Source: Ceratopteris richardii (Eukaryota; Streptophyta; Polypodiopsida; Polypodiales; Pteridaceae). From it: DNA of 64,000 nt. Position 1 is the first letter of the stretch. Each line of letters starts with the position of its first letter. Below the pieces are notes generated by a model. It was not told the DNA's origin. It did not search any database and was given only the letters and a program-made list of their open reading frames with translations. This document shows positions 1 to 12,900 of this stretch, one piece after another. Both the position numbers and the translations under genes were made by a program. The stretch lies in the NCBI GenBank assembly GCA_020310875.1, contig CM035407.1, positions 202,192,153 through 202,256,152 of the forward strand. Direction: 5' to 3'.

Positions 1-518
1 ATCCACTTCTTTTTCATCATCGTTTGTACCTTTTTCTACCTTTCATTCAGTTAATAAAGCACTCTTGTATAGGTGTGTGTGAGTGCCACACTAGAGAATA
101 AGTGGGATTCATTCTCCTTTCAGTTGAGAAATCCCACATAGCTTGCTTTTTTGCCATTTTGTATATAAAGAGGTCTCCACCTCTTCTTTTGGGGAGAGCT
201 CTTTGAGAAGTAATGAGATTATGCTAGTTTGTAGATAGATTCTTGCTCTCTCTTCGTCATGATGTGCATGCATGCTTGTTCTCTTCTTGTCTAACGCTTG
301 TGACACGTCGATGTATGATTATGTCGTTATTATGCTTGTGATTACGATTAGGTGCATCGGTCGCGATGCTTATGTTGTATCGTCTTGTTGATAACGTTGT
401 CAATCATACGTTGACGAAGCACCATTACGTCTGCTGAGTGCTTCTACGCAAACATTTGGGTCTCATGAGATGCTTCCTGGTTTGACAAGTATGAATTGTG
501 ATGCTACAACGTCAACAC
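1..518 (+). mobile_element. Partial LTR of an unidentified retroelement
   Basis: The interval ends in CAACA at 518, exactly where the copia-A reading frame (minus strand) stops matching its family. A TATATAAAG box lies at 162-170 on the plus strand, followed by a T/C-rich stretch, as expected of an LTR read left to right. The other end lies outside the window, so the TSD and full length cannot be checked. No coding sequence was recognised in it. It could be a solo LTR or the 3' LTR of an element that cut off the tail and 3' LTR of copia-A. The orientation rests only on the TATA box. Confidence 0.45.
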
Positions 519-3500
519 CTGCAAACCAATCATAGCCTTGAATTTGCAAAGCTTTGTACCATCCAATGCTTTGGTTAGAATATCTGCACATTGTTGATGA
601 GTAGACACATATGATATTTGAATCTCTTTGCTTAGAACCTTCTCTCGTACATAGTGAAAATGAACTTCAATATGTTTAGTCCTTGCATGAAAAATAGGAT
701 TAGCAGCCAAATGAATAGAACTCATATTGTCACCAAAAATAGTTGGAGTTCCAAACTCCAATCCAAGATCTTTGAATAATGTCTTCATCCACATAGCTTC
801 TTGTGTAGCTATGGCAAGACCTCTATATTCAGCTTCAGTAGAAGAGAGAGCAACTGTGGGTTGCTTCTTGGATGACCATGAAATAAGCTTTGAACGTGCA
901 AAGGTAAGATAACCTGAAGTGCTCCTTCTATCTTCCTTGGAGCCAGCCCAATCTGCATCAGAAAATAGCTTCAAACTTAAATCAGATACATAAGGATAAT
1001 AAAGTCCTTCATTTATGGTTCCTTTGAGATACTTGAGAATCCTTTTGGCACCATCCATATGTGGTATACTTGGTGTGTGCATAAATTGACTTAGCACACT
1101 CACACTGTAACATATATCTACTCTTGTCAATGTGGCATAGTTGAGACTACCCACTAGACTTTGATATGATGTGATGTCCTCTATGAGTTCACCTTCATGT
1201 GAGCTCAATTTGTGATTGACCTCCATTGGAGTACCTGCAATCTTACAATCTTGCATCTTGAATTTTGCCAACATGTCCTTAATGTACTTCCTTTGAGTGA
1301 GAAACAAACCATGATCTTTGTAGACAACTTCCAAACCTAGGAAGTAGGTAAGTGAACCCAAATCACTTATCTTGAACTTTTCTCTCATCTGATCTTTGAT
1401 CTTCTTCATACCATCTGCATCATTTCCTGTCAATATAATATCATCTATATATACACATAGATAGATGACCTCGGAATTACTCTTTTTAATAAAGAGTGAA
1501 GGATCTGCCTTGCTTGGTTGAAAGCCTTTGTCCTGCAAGAATGAAACAAGCCTGAAATTCCAAGCTCTTGGAGCTTGCTTGAGACCATACAATGCTTTGT
1601 TAAGTTTACACACATAATCAGGATAAACTTGATTCTCAAAACCAGGTGGTTGTGCCATATATACCTCTTCTGTTATCCAACCATTCAAGAATGCATTCTT
1701 TACATCTAGTTGAAGTATCTTCCAATTCTTGGAAGAGGCAATACTAAGCAAAACCCTAATAGTAGGCATCTTTGCCACAGGAGAGAAAGTCTCCTCATAA
1801 TCAATTCCCTGAGTTTGTGCAAAGCCTTTTGCTACAAGCCTTGCCTTATACCTGTTAATTGAACCATCAGAATTCTTCTTGAGTTTATAGACTCATCTTG
1901 AGCCTATTACCTTCATGGATGAAGTCTTGGGCACCAAATCCCAAGTGTTGTTTTCCTCAAGTGCTTCAATCTCTTCCTTCATTGCATGCTTCCATTCTGT
2001 TTTTGCTTTGGCCTCTTCAAATGATGATGGCTCCTCTTGGTTTATGTCCTGTGATATGTAGATAGAATGTTTAGTTACTAATGAGGTGTCAAACCCATAC
2101 CTTTCTGGTTTTTTCTTTTCCCTCATAGATCTTCTTAGGCCATGATGTGATGATTCTGCTTCATGTCCAAGTTCCTGCAATTTTGCTTTACCTCTAGACT
2201 TCCATGCTTTGATCTTTTCCATGTGAGATTCTTCATCATCCTCTGAGGTGTCTTGTTCTTCAATCTTTGATTGTTCTCTACCAAGCTTTGGAAAATCTTC
2301 TTCAAGATCATATGGTAAATTGATCTTCCTGCATGAATCTTCATACCATGAATTGTTCTCATCAAAAACTACATCTCTGCTTACCAAGAATCCTTTGTTG
2401 GTAGGGTTGTATAACCTGTAGCCCTTTTGATTGTTGTCATATCCAATAAATACACACCTTTCTGCCTTTGGATCCATCTTGCCTCTAACTTGTGAAGGAA
2501 CATGAGCAAAGCAATACATCCAAAAATTTTACAATGATCTAAGCTTGGTCTTCTTCCATTCCAAGCCTCATATGGAGTCATCCCATCAAGGGATTTTGAA
2601 GGCAACCTGTTAATCAAGTAAGTGGCTGTAGAAACAGCCTCAGCCCATAAGTAATTAGGTAAATGCTTTTCATTTAACATAGACCTTGCAGCTTCAACAA
2701 TTGTCCTATTCCTCCTTTCTGCCACTCCATTTTGCTCAGGAGTGTACCTTGTAGTTACCTCTCTTTTGATTCCTCTTTCTTGAAGAAAAGAATCAAACTC
2801 ATGGGAGAAGTATTCTCCCCCTCCATCTGACCTTAGCCTTTTTAGTGATTTACCTGTTTGATTCTCCACAAGAGCCAAATATCTTTTGAAACATGAAAAA
2901 ACTTCATCTTTGTGTTTCATAAAGAATAGGATAGTCCATCTGCTGCAATCATCAATAAAGGAAACATAATACCTTGATCCAGATATTGAAGCTTCCTTGC
3001 TAGGTCCCCATACATCTGTATGAACCAACTCCAAGAGATCTCCATGCATATAACCTTTCTTCATGAATGGTAACCTGTGAGACTTTCCAAATTGACATGC
3101 ACTACACTTATAAATCATATGTTGTTTTGACAAATTAGGAAGTCCAAGTACACTTTGGTCCCTGCAGATTTGCTTTAATGACCTTTCACCAATATGTGCT
3201 AACCTTTTGTGCCATACTTCCAATTCTGTGAGTGTCTGACTACCATAATTAAAGAGAGCAATGTTTCTAGTGTCCTGTAATTCAAATGTGAACAATCTAC
3301 CTATCTTTTCACCTTTTGCAATTCTTCTGAATCCTTGACTTGGATCTTCAACAAATGCTCCTGCTTTTGTGAACATGACTTGCAACCCTTTCTCTACTAT
3401 CTGCCCAACACTTATCAAATTCTTTGTAATGGTAGGGACATAGAGTACCTTACTGAGTAGGTTGATGTTTCCATCAGGTGCTTTGACATTGCCTATTTTC

Positions 3501-4717
3501 TCCACAGGATGTTTTGTATCATCTCCTGTTTGTACCTCATGCTTATTCCTTGGATCTTCTAAATCTGATAGGAGTGCCACATTTCTTGCCACATGATTTG
3601 AACAACCTGAATCTATGTAGAAAACATGCTCATCAGATTTACCTTGTGGCATAGCCATGTTCATAATCAATAATGAATCCTCTTTGTTTGAGTCTTCTGT
3701 GTAGTTATTGTAGTCTCTCCTTCCTTTGTAGCCTCCTTGATAGTTTGAATGATTGTAGTTGTTGTAGTTGCCATGGTAGTTGTTGAACCTTCCTCTTGAG
3801 TAGCCATAACTTCCTCTATTGTATCCTCTGCCTCTTTGATTCCTGGAATTCCTAAAGCAATTTTCAGTTGTATGATTAGTTAATCCACAAATAGAACATG
3901 AGTTGGAGTCTTGGGATCTCCCCCTGCCTTGTCTACCTCCTCTTCCTCTACCTTTGCCATGTCTTCCTCTACCTGCATAGTTAGCTTGATATGTACCTGC
4001 TTCATCATCCACTTTCTTTGCCTTTCCTTTGTTATCTTTAGAATTGCTTTTATCCGTGTATAAAGCTGAAGATTGATTACCTTTAGGGCTTTCTCCATTT
4101 TTGATAAGCTTTGCCTCTTGAGTAAGTAGTTGTCCAATGAGTGTGTTGAAATCAGGTACATGCATGTCCATGTACAAATCCATAGCTGTGGTGAATGCTT
4201 CCCACTTATCATCTGCCTTCAAGCCATTGATGACCTGCCTTACAATTTGCTCTTCATCTATTACCTCTCCTATGCTTCCCAACTGATCCGCTATGTCCTT
4301 GAGCTTTGTGACAAAATCAGTCACATTTTGTTTGGGAGCCTTCTAGAGAGTTGTGAACTCCAGCCATAGTTGATGCTTCCTAGCTTTGGTACTTGAAGAA
4401 AAGAAAGCTTCAAGTGCATCCCACACTTCCTGAGATGTCTTACAACTTCTAATGTGAGGCAACAAAAAATCTGAGATAGAGTTGAGGAGATAAGACCTTG
4501 CAAGTGCATCCTTGGAGCACCATGTGCTCAATCTTTCTTGCTCTTCTTGTGTTGGTTGACTTTTGTTCTTGAAACTTGGCATAACTTCATCTCCAGCCAC
4601 ATAACCATATAAACTTCTACCTTGGAGATAAGCTTCCATCCTTAATGACCAAGCTGAGTAGTTACCTCTGTCCAATTTGTCAATTGATGAAGGAAATCCA
4701 TCTGCCATGTTGTCCAA
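519..4717 (-). pseudogene. copia-A gag-pol polyprotein, decayed
   Basis: The frame starts at the ATG at 4717 (MDNMADGFPSS...). Domains in order are: gag of the copia UBN2 type; a standard CCHC knuckle (CSICGLTNHTTENC); protease with DSGCSNH; a GAG-pre-integrase segment (WHKRLAHIGERSL); integrase with HTDVWGP, a SDGGGEY motif and NGVAERRN; RT with the YIDD active site; and RNase H with DADWAGS and SSTEAEY. I see three lesions. A TAG lies in gag just below 4343. There is a 1-nt frameshift near 2510 in the integrase-RT linker. A TGA replaces the expected Trp near 1893. The C-terminus is cut at 518/519 after the GLQ residues, so the true stop is missing. Between lesions the frame is well conserved, suggesting moderate age. 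Confidence 0.85.
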
Positions 4718-4721
4718 CCTT

Positions 4722-4733
4722 GCTCTGATACCA
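4722..4733 (-). other. copia-A primer-binding site (initiator tRNA-Met)
   Basis: The minus strand reads TGGTATCAGAGC, complementary to the 3' end of plant initiator tRNA-Met, the usual copia primer. It lies 3 nt inside the LTR end at 4737. Confidence 0.85.
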
Positions 4734-4736
4734 CTA

Positions 4737-4872
4737 TGAAGAGATGGATAAGTATGTGTTTGAAGATGAAGAGGTGTTGCAAAATCCTTGATCTACACCA
4801 GCCAAATGAACCCCAGGAGTAGATGGTGGGCCCTTTTAGCTTTCCAATGGATGTATTAGACACCCTATGTAC
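4737..4872 (-). repeat. copia-A 5' LTR, inner (3') part
   Basis: This is the terminal 136 bp of the copia-A 5' LTR, including one copy of the gypsy-A1 TSD. It ends CTCTTCA next to the PBS and is separated from the rest of the LTR by the gypsy-A1 insertion. Confidence 0.75.
4868..4872. repeat. TSD TGTAC, left copy
   Basis: TGTAC immediately precedes the TGTTGAAG start of the gypsy-A1 5' LTR. The same five bases follow the outer end of the inverted third LTR at 18601-18605. Confidence 0.85.
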
Positions 4873-5501
4873 TGTTGAAGCTTAAGGTCAAGGACAAAGC
4901 ATGGAAGCGCACCAAGGAAGTGGACACACAAGAAGAAGGAGCAAGTAGGGAGCTCCAAGAAGCACATGTCAAATTTTCAAAAGAAATCCCTACAAAAATA
5001 GTGATTTTTATCACTAAAAACCATTGTAAATACCATTTTTCATTTTTGTAACTCCATTTTGTCCAAGCCGAGGAGTCCTCGAGCTTGAGGAGTATTAGAT
5101 CTACCATCCTACCAATTTTCATGATTTTTAGACTCCGTTTGAGCCCCCAAATAAGCCCTGGAACCTATTTTTTAACTAGGCCGGACACTAGGTCTGGACA
5201 GGGCCAAAACCACTCAAAAACTATAAAAAGGGCTGGAGAGCTCATTTTTGGGGGTGGCTTGTTGTAGATTTCAGTTTTGTAAGAGAGCTCTTTGGTAATT
5301 GAAGCTTTCCATTGTTCCACTCTTTGCTCTTACCTTGTGCGCGTGTGTGTGTATGTGTGTGCATGCTTGTGTGCTTTCACTCACGCACTTGTGCCATCAC
5401 TTGCTCGCGGTCTTCATACCGGTCCTCACGTTTCCACGGATTGACATTTATGAGGTGTATCTCCTCACGTTGGTACTCACCATTGTGCTAGAGTGACACC
5501 A
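4873..5501 (+). repeat. gypsy-A1 5' LTR
   Basis: 629 bp, starting TGTTGAAG and ending GACACCA. It carries a TATA box at 5222-5229 and a GT-rich microsatellite around 5340-5370. Its only difference from the inverted LTR that I found is T instead of C at 5432. A small ORF here (5299-5496) recurs in every LTR copy and is not considered a gene. Confidence 0.93.
5222..5229 (+). promoter_or_regulatory. TATA box of gypsy-A1 5' LTR
   Basis: TATAAAAA lies about 280 bp before the LTR end, in the position expected for the U3 promoter driving the genomic RNA. Identical boxes occur in the 3' LTR and in the inverted LTR, where the box faces antisense to gag-pol. Confidence 0.6.
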
Positions 5502-5505
5502 AATT

Positions 5506-5523
5506 TGGCGCCGTTGCCGGGGA
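5506..5523 (+). other. gypsy-A1 primer-binding site (tRNA-Asp)
   Basis: TGGCGCCGTTGCCGGGGA is complementary to the last 18 nt of plant tRNA-Asp(GUC), as I recall that tRNA. It is separated from the LTR by AATT. tRNA-Asp priming is known for Athila-like gypsy elements. Confidence 0.9.
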
Positions 5524-6959
5524 GAGAGCTTGGAGGACGAGCGTGTGACGGTAAGACGTAGAGTAGCGACGTTGGAAGGTAAAAAAATCGCCATTTTTCA
5601 GTTCAGTTTCTGAGTTTTTCTCCTTCTTCATCTTCACCATCATCACCATCTCCTTCCCTCTTCACATTCTCTGATTTTTTCCATTTTCGCCACTACATTC
5701 ACTCATTTCTTACTCGTGGCTGTGAGAAACAAGCTTAGGAGGAGCTGAGAACCAAAAGCGCTGAAGAAAATCACTTGGAAAACCTTTCAAAACTCCAAAA
5801 ATTCAATTCAGTATCGCGCGGACTGAAGCGACCTGCGCCTGGTATCGCGAGCATCATATTGTGATTTTGGAGGGTGACTTTGCATCCACAGGCTGATAGG
5901 AGGGACAAGGAGGACACAAGGTACACAAACCTGCAAAAATTTTTGAATTTGGGTGTGAAAATCTCCAAGTATCGTGTCCGGTTGAGATTTGGTATCGCGA
6001 TACCAGAACTCCCGTGTATCGCGATACTTGTCGAGGTATCGCATCGTGCATGCCCACTTGAGGTATCGCGATACCATTCTGGTATCGTATCGTCAAGTGT
6101 TGGTATCGCGATCGCGGTCGCCCTGGTGGTATCGTATCGCGACGGTCACAGTATCGTATCGTTGACCAAGTGGTATCGTATCGCCTGAGATTCAGGTATC
6201 GTATCGTGCCATCCTTGGTATCGTATCGTTGATTGTGCAGTATCGTATCGTCGGGTACTTATTTTGGTAACGCGATACCATTCTGGTATCGTGCCCTGAA
6301 GTTGGTATCGCGATCTTACCTTACCTAGCAGTATCGTATCGCCCACTTTTCCACGGGTATCGCGATACCATTCTGAGGTCGTATCGTCCTAGTCCTCTGG
6401 TATCGTATCGTCGAAGTTTTAGTATCGTATCGCCTACTCCTCAAGGTAGTATCGCGATACTTGAAATAGTATCGTATCGCCAAGACTAGTGGTGTCGTAT
6501 CGCTTCCTTACCAGGAAGTGTATCGCGATACCATTTTTGGTGTCGTATCGTGGTAAAACCTTGGTACTGTATCGTGATGTTGGTATCGTGATTCCAGTAA
6601 TTCCGGTGGTGTCGTATCGTCTAAAGTGGTATCGTGTAAAAAAAGAGGTATCGTATCGGGGAAAATCTGGTGTCGTATCGCCTGTTCTGAGTTCCCAGAG
6701 AGATCCAGTTTCCCTGTTTTAAACCCCAGAACCCTGAACTGGCATAACTTTCTCATACGAAATCCGTTTGCTGTGATTTTGGTTTTGTTGGAAAGCTCGT
6801 GGAGAATACAACCAAAACATCGACTGGTTATGGTTAAATTAATACCAGGATTATTAGATAGGGTATTTTGAAGTTGACCCTCAGGAAAATTGGAAAACCA
6901 AGGTGTTCCAAAGGATTTTGAGCAATAGAAGAGAACTTTGGGACTAGAGACCAAGGCTT
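5524..6959 (+). other. gypsy-A1 untranslated leader
   Basis: A 1.44-kb stretch lies between the PBS and the gag ATG. 5524-5810 is T/C-rich with TCTTCATCTTCACC-type runs. 5811-6685 is the palindromic array annotated separately. 6690-6959 resembles unique leader sequence next to gag. No conserved ORF is seen. Confidence 0.8.
5811..6685 (+). repeat. Degenerate palindromic array, core GTATCGCGATAC
   Basis: About 875 bp is filled with two related units: the palindrome GGTATCGCGATACC and the head-to-tail form GGTATCGTATCG. At least six full GTATCGCGATAC copies are seen, near 5991, 6017, 6063, 6356, 6449 and 6522, plus many partial ones. Spacers of roughly 10-40 nt are not conserved. The array is rich in CpG. 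A matching array with other outer arms lies in the gypsy-A2 leader at 45733-46577. Confidence 0.9.
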
Positions 6960-9900
6960 ATGAACCTGAGATCTGGTAGACACTTAGGCAAGGATAGACA
7001 AAGCATTAGGTCATCTGAGGCTAGTGTCAACCATACATCCAAGTCTTGGGCTCAACAGCTTAGTGGTTATCCTTACACACGAAGTTCAGAAACCAGTGAC
7101 TCGGAAATGTCTTTTAGCATGGAAAGACCCACACGTAGCTCAGGCATTGCCTATTTACAGACACCAGAAGGTCCCTATAAGACACAATTGGAGTATATCA
7201 GGACCAACCAATTAGGTGCTCGCATCTATGAGGATGGTCTAAGACGATCAGTGGTTCAACTCAGAAATTCTGACCAATCCTTTGGACTCGAACACCCAGT
7301 AGTCAAGTTCGAAGAGGGTGCTTACATTGATAAGGAAGGAACCATGTATGTGGTTACCAACTTACCAGATAGGACAGATGAGTTTGGAAATATCATTCCT
7401 GAGAATGAGATAGGAGACCTAGAGCAAGGAGACCTAGGAGGAGAACCAAAGACCCCTAGAGGTAAGTCAGTCTTGACCAGAGTGCTCACTCCAGAATGGA
7501 TTCCTCAAGATAACAAAAGCATAGAACTATTCTTGAATAGAGAAACAGAGGAAGCCTTTTGGAGATTTAGGCCAGATCAACCTAGCCCAGTAGTCACCAT
7601 CTACGAATTCAAGGATCCAGAGACACCAGGGAAAGTTGTCTATTTAGATCACACATCTCAGAAATTATTCTTGGTATCAGATCATGACAGACATGCTTAC
7701 ACCTGGCAAGGTGAATCAATCTTCCCTCCACCAAGATCTAATGTTTCCCAGGGCCTCCAAGGAGCCGGATCATTCAAGGCTCATGAAACCCAGAGAGAAA
7801 GAACTAGAGAGAGACCGGAGGTAAGCTTTGCATACACTATAGGCAGAGACAGATCAGGATATGGAACGGAAAGACTTGAAAGGGAGAGACATAGAGTTCA
7901 TAGACATCAAAGAGATGATCGTGAGTTCCCATTGCCTAGACCACGAGAACACTCAAGAACCCTTAGACCCTCTCAAGTGGTCAAGACAATGAAGAACTAC
8001 TTTGATGGATTTGGAGATCCTTATGATCATGTGGCGGAGTTCAAACAAGTGCTGAGAGCTGAACAGGTTGAAGACTTATTCACCCAGTTCGAGGCATTTG
8101 GGTTGACTCTTAAGGGTACTGCCTTAGCTTGGTTTCAACCTCTAAACAGTCGCAACTATAGAGAGATAGGTCAGCTTCTAGAAGAATTCATTGTAGAATT
8201 TTCCAAGAGTGGTATCAGGCATAACACATCATCCTTGATCCACAACTTCAAGCAGACACCCCAAGAAACAGTGCGACTTGCAGGAAGAAGATTTAGGCAG
8301 TACTTGGAAAGATGCCCTGCACCAGAATTACCCACTTCAGCCAAACAGGTGGCACTGTTTTTAGATGGTCTGTTGAGCACAAAATTAAGGTCATATGTAT
8401 ACTTGAAAGAGCCTAGATCCATAGAAGAGTGTATACGGATGTGCATTGACATAGAAGATAACTTGGGTGAGGAGTTAGGACTATCCAAACTCTATAAGGA
8501 CTCTGATAGTTCTACAAGTCATACCTCTAGAGCCTCCACTGAGATAGATGAGATAGCTGAGCAAGTGGCCAAAAAGCTAGGAGTCCAAAATAGACAAATG
8601 CCAAGGGTCACCTCAGTGAAGCGATGTTATATGTGTGGAGGAGATCACATGGCTAATGTTTGTCCATTGACGACTCAACCCCAAGGAAACCCTAATGCTC
8701 TGTATTGCACCATTGAGAGAAAATACACAAATCATACGGCCCAAGATTGTCCCTATAACAGGCAGGCTGTTAAACAAAATTATCAGCAACCTTACCAACA
8801 GGGTAGGTATCAGAATCAGTACCAACAGCCATATTATAGGCCACAACAATATCAACCGCAATACCAGCAGCAATATCAAGCACCATATAGGCCACAACCT
8901 GTCCTAGGAAACCAACCGCCAGCTCCTGCCAATGTGATCCCAGTTAAATATATGATGGCGGAGGAGAACTCTAATAGAGCATTGGTACCACTAACCCCAT
9001 TGATACCAGAAAATGATTTTCACGCTCATGGTTCAGACTACGTCCAAGAAGATAGTCCACATGCTTACTATATAGAGTCACCTGAGCAAAGTGAGATTTC
9101 TCAGTGCCAATATGAGACACCACCTATGGAACAAAATTGGGAGCCAGAATACTCCAATGTCATGTATACGAATCCAAATCCTAGGCCCCAATTGAGACAA
9201 GTAAGACCACAAGCCCCTAGAGGACCATGCTTTAGATGTCAGGGTGATCATTTCATTCGTGAATGTCCCCACCAACCAGCTCTGGGAATAGGACAAAACA
9301 TCACAATACAAGGCTTTTGTCCTGAGTGCGGCAAGGAACATCTTCCTAGAGAGTGTCCCAGGAATCCCTCTAGTGCACCCAAGGTCACACCCATCAACGT
9401 GGTAGGCTTAGTGACAGATTCAAGTTCAAGTAGTAGTAATGTGGCTCCTGTACAGGCAGTTACTAGGGCACAGGCTGCACAACAAGCAAAACCAGCTGAG
9501 CAGTCAGAGTCAAGTGAGGCAGGAGAACCTAGCAAGAGAAAACCAAGAACATGGAAGGATACCAGAGAGAAGGCTAATCGCAAGTGGAACAAAAAACTAG
9601 CCGAGCTAGAAGAAAGCCTAAGAGATACCAAAACAAAAATAGAAGACATTGCATCTCAAAGCTCCTCGCATGCTGAAGCTCCATCCACTTCGCCTCATTC
9701 CACCCCACCACCCATTGTAAATAATCCACAACCAGGGTCTGTTCTTGCAGATCCAACCCCAGAAGGCTTGGACATGATGTTCAAGGCCTACCAGGCTCGT
9801 CTTCAAGAAGGGCCAACAGCTGCAAACCTAGACAAGAGTTACCCTAGAGCAGATTTAGAGATTGAACGGATGAAAATGTGCATGAAAATGGTAGAACAAG

Positions 9901-12900
9901 CTCAAGCCATACTTGAGACTAGTCAAAAGCTCAATCAGACAAACTCTGTCAAACCGGATTTGCATTTCCAAGGTTTACTAGAAAGATTAGAGCAGTTGGT
10001 AAATAAACCACAAATTTCTTTACCTCCACAGGCTCAACCAGTTATTGAAAGAGGAAGCTCACCACCAATGGGAGCTTATGTTCCTAATTCCACGGATGCT
10101 GGAATACCTCCTTCAATTCAACAGTACTCTCAAGAGTTCTTGCGGGAAATACAAGAAGAGAAATGGGCCAAGGAGAAGGGTAATTCCCCTCCTATTCCTG
10201 AGATTGATGATCTTCATGACCAATTTCCCCAAGACATTCCGTCTATCTATGGAGACCAAGCAGAGCAACAAGAAGATGAAAGATTAGATTTTGAATCTAA
10301 TTCTTTACAAGAGTTGCCTCATTACACAGGCCCATGGGAATCTGAATCTCTCCAGATCAGAGCTCCCACAATATTGGTAAGAAAGGAAGACTCAGTGATT
10401 CCAAGAAACACTGATATTGTGAAGAACACTAAGGTTCAATGTCATCTCACTGTGGAAGAGCTGCTCAAGGCAAAACCGGAGCTCTGGAATCATGTGAAGG
10501 ATCAGGTTCCAGAACTTGAATCCAATATGCCAAAAGTAGGCTCTAAGCAAAAAGTTCCAGAGATACCTCTCGACAAGATAGGAGATATGAGCGAAGGTGA
10601 AGAAGGTAATACTTATCTTCCAATCACCTATCAAGGTTACACAACCAAAGCAATCGTAGATTCAGGTGCTGGTGTTGCTATTGCGACCACCTCCTTGTGG
10701 AAGCGATGGGGCAAACCCACCTTAAGACCAACGAGAATGAAACTTCAAATGGCAGACGGTCATTTTGAAAGACCTCTAGGATTGCTTGAAGGGATAACTC
10801 TAACCACATGTGGTGTAGAGTTTGAACATACGTTTGCTATATGTGACTTTGAGAAAAATAATGTCTACGAGATGATCCTAGGAAGACCCTTCCTACGACA
10901 ATTGCAAATAGTACAGGATTGGGGAACCAACTCCTTGTACTTACAGCACTTAGGGGTCACCACCAAAGTCAATTTGAAGGATTACGCCTTCAGAGATGTA
11001 CCACCCCTACAGTGGAATCCTATCCACAAAGCAAAAGAAGATTCAATCTCTGTGCATTCTGGAAGTTCACCTGATCCTTCCTGGCTGCATGAAGATACTC
11101 ACTTGTGGGTGTGCAAGGTCGCAGAGGAAGAGGAAAAGCGCCTAAAAGCGAGAGAAGAAGGAACTCCCCCAGGAGATAGACCAATAAAAGACCCAGCCTA
11201 TACACCGATGATATTTCCAGATGAGGAATTTGAGCCTCATGGTTGGGCAGAAATCTTAGCTACCATGGACATAGCAGTCAATGAAGAACAGTGGACACCT
11301 CATTGTGATGAGGAGGGTTATGATATTTCAGTGTTCATGTGTCAGCCCCTGTTGGAAGAGTGTGATCCTAGTGAGTTCATAGAAGGAGAAGAGAATGACG
11401 ATGATCTAGAATCCATTGTGATGGATACTTACTTTGACTCAGAGGAACACTATTTAGAAGACATAGGAGTGCTAACCCAAAAAGAAGAAGAACCCCTCAC
11501 GAGTATTAAAACGATAAATTCAAAGGAAGGAAGTGAAGGAGGTCAAAAGAAAAAGAAAAGAAAAGCAGTGAAACAAGAAGAGGAAGAATCATTGTTTGAA
11601 GTACCAGAAAATTTCAAGAAATATGAAGTGGAAGACCGAAAAATTTTGGTACGAATGCCTAAGAGAGAGGCCATTATAGGAGAAGCATATGACAATAAAG
11701 AAAAGACCAAAAAAATTGTAGTGACCATTGAAGGGAACGAAGAACGATGTACGTACATAGGAGATGACCTAAGTGCAAAAGAAGAAGCAGAGCTTGTAGC
11801 TCTATTAAGGGAATATAGGGATGTGTTCGCATGGCACTATAGAGACTTGAAAGGAGTAGATCCAAAGATTTGCTCTCATACTATTCCGATGACCGCTGAT
11901 GCCAAGCCCACCAAACAAAAGCCCTACACATATAATGACAATTATGCAGCCAAAATAAAGGAGGAAATTGACAGGCTGATTGAAGCTGGATTCATCTATG
12001 AGATTGAGCACACTGAATGGGTGTCCCCCATTGTGGTGGTGCCCAAGAAGAATGGGAAATTGCGAGTGTGCATTAACCTTAAAAAAGTTAATGCCGCAAC
12101 GATCAGAGATAGTTATCCACTTCCAATCACCGAACATCTATTGGAGCGTGTTGCAGGCAAGGAAGTTTATAGCTTCCTTGATGGATTTTCAGGTTACAAC
12201 CAAGTAGCCATTGCCCCCGAAGATCAACACAAAACGGCCTTTGCCACAGAATGGGGAATCTTTGCATTTCGTGTGATGCCATTTGGGCTCACCAATGCAC
12301 CTGCAACATTCCAAAGGCTCATGTGTCATGTCTTCAAAGAGTTCTTGCGGAAGAGCTTAGAAGTATATGTGGATGACTTATGTGCTCATTCCCAACAAAG
12401 AAGTTACCACATCCCTGAGCTCAGACAAATCTTCAACAAGTGTAGAGATTATCGAGTTTGTCTGAACCCAGAGAAGTGTGTGTTCATGGTACGACAAGGT
12501 AAAATCTTAGGTCACATTGTTTCTAAGAATGGAATTTCAACAGATGAAGACAAGGTAAGAGCGATAGCAAAGTTGCCAAGACCAAGAAATGTTAAAGAGG
12601 TACAGGCCTTTATGGGACATTGTGGATATTACCGTAGGTTTATCCACATGTATGCCATCATAGCTAAACCTCTTTATGGGTTGTTAACAAATTTTGAGTG
12701 GAACGAGGAATGCGAGAATTCCTTCAACGAGCTAAAAAGACGCTTGTGCTCAGCACCAATACTGACCACTCCTGATTGGAGCAAACCATTCCATGTCCAT
12801 GTAGATGCCTCCAATCATGCAATAGGATGTGTGCTAGCACAACCAACAGGTGAAGGAAACCTAGATTTGCCGATAGCATATGCTAGTAGGCAATTAAATG

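Noticed and set aside
5299..5496. Small Cys-rich ORF with a signal-peptide-like start (MKLSIVPLFALTLCAC), seen three times
   Set aside because: It lies wholly inside the gypsy-A1 LTR and recurs only because the LTR does. The Cys/Val run comes from the GT microsatellite.
5811..6685. CRISPR-like array of repeats and spacers
   Set aside because: Repeat units are degenerate, spacers vary in length, and the context is a plant retrotransposon leader. There are no cas genes.
8613..8907. Open frames opposite and out of frame to gag
   Set aside because: They are shadows of the Q/Y-rich gag stretch, with no independent motif.
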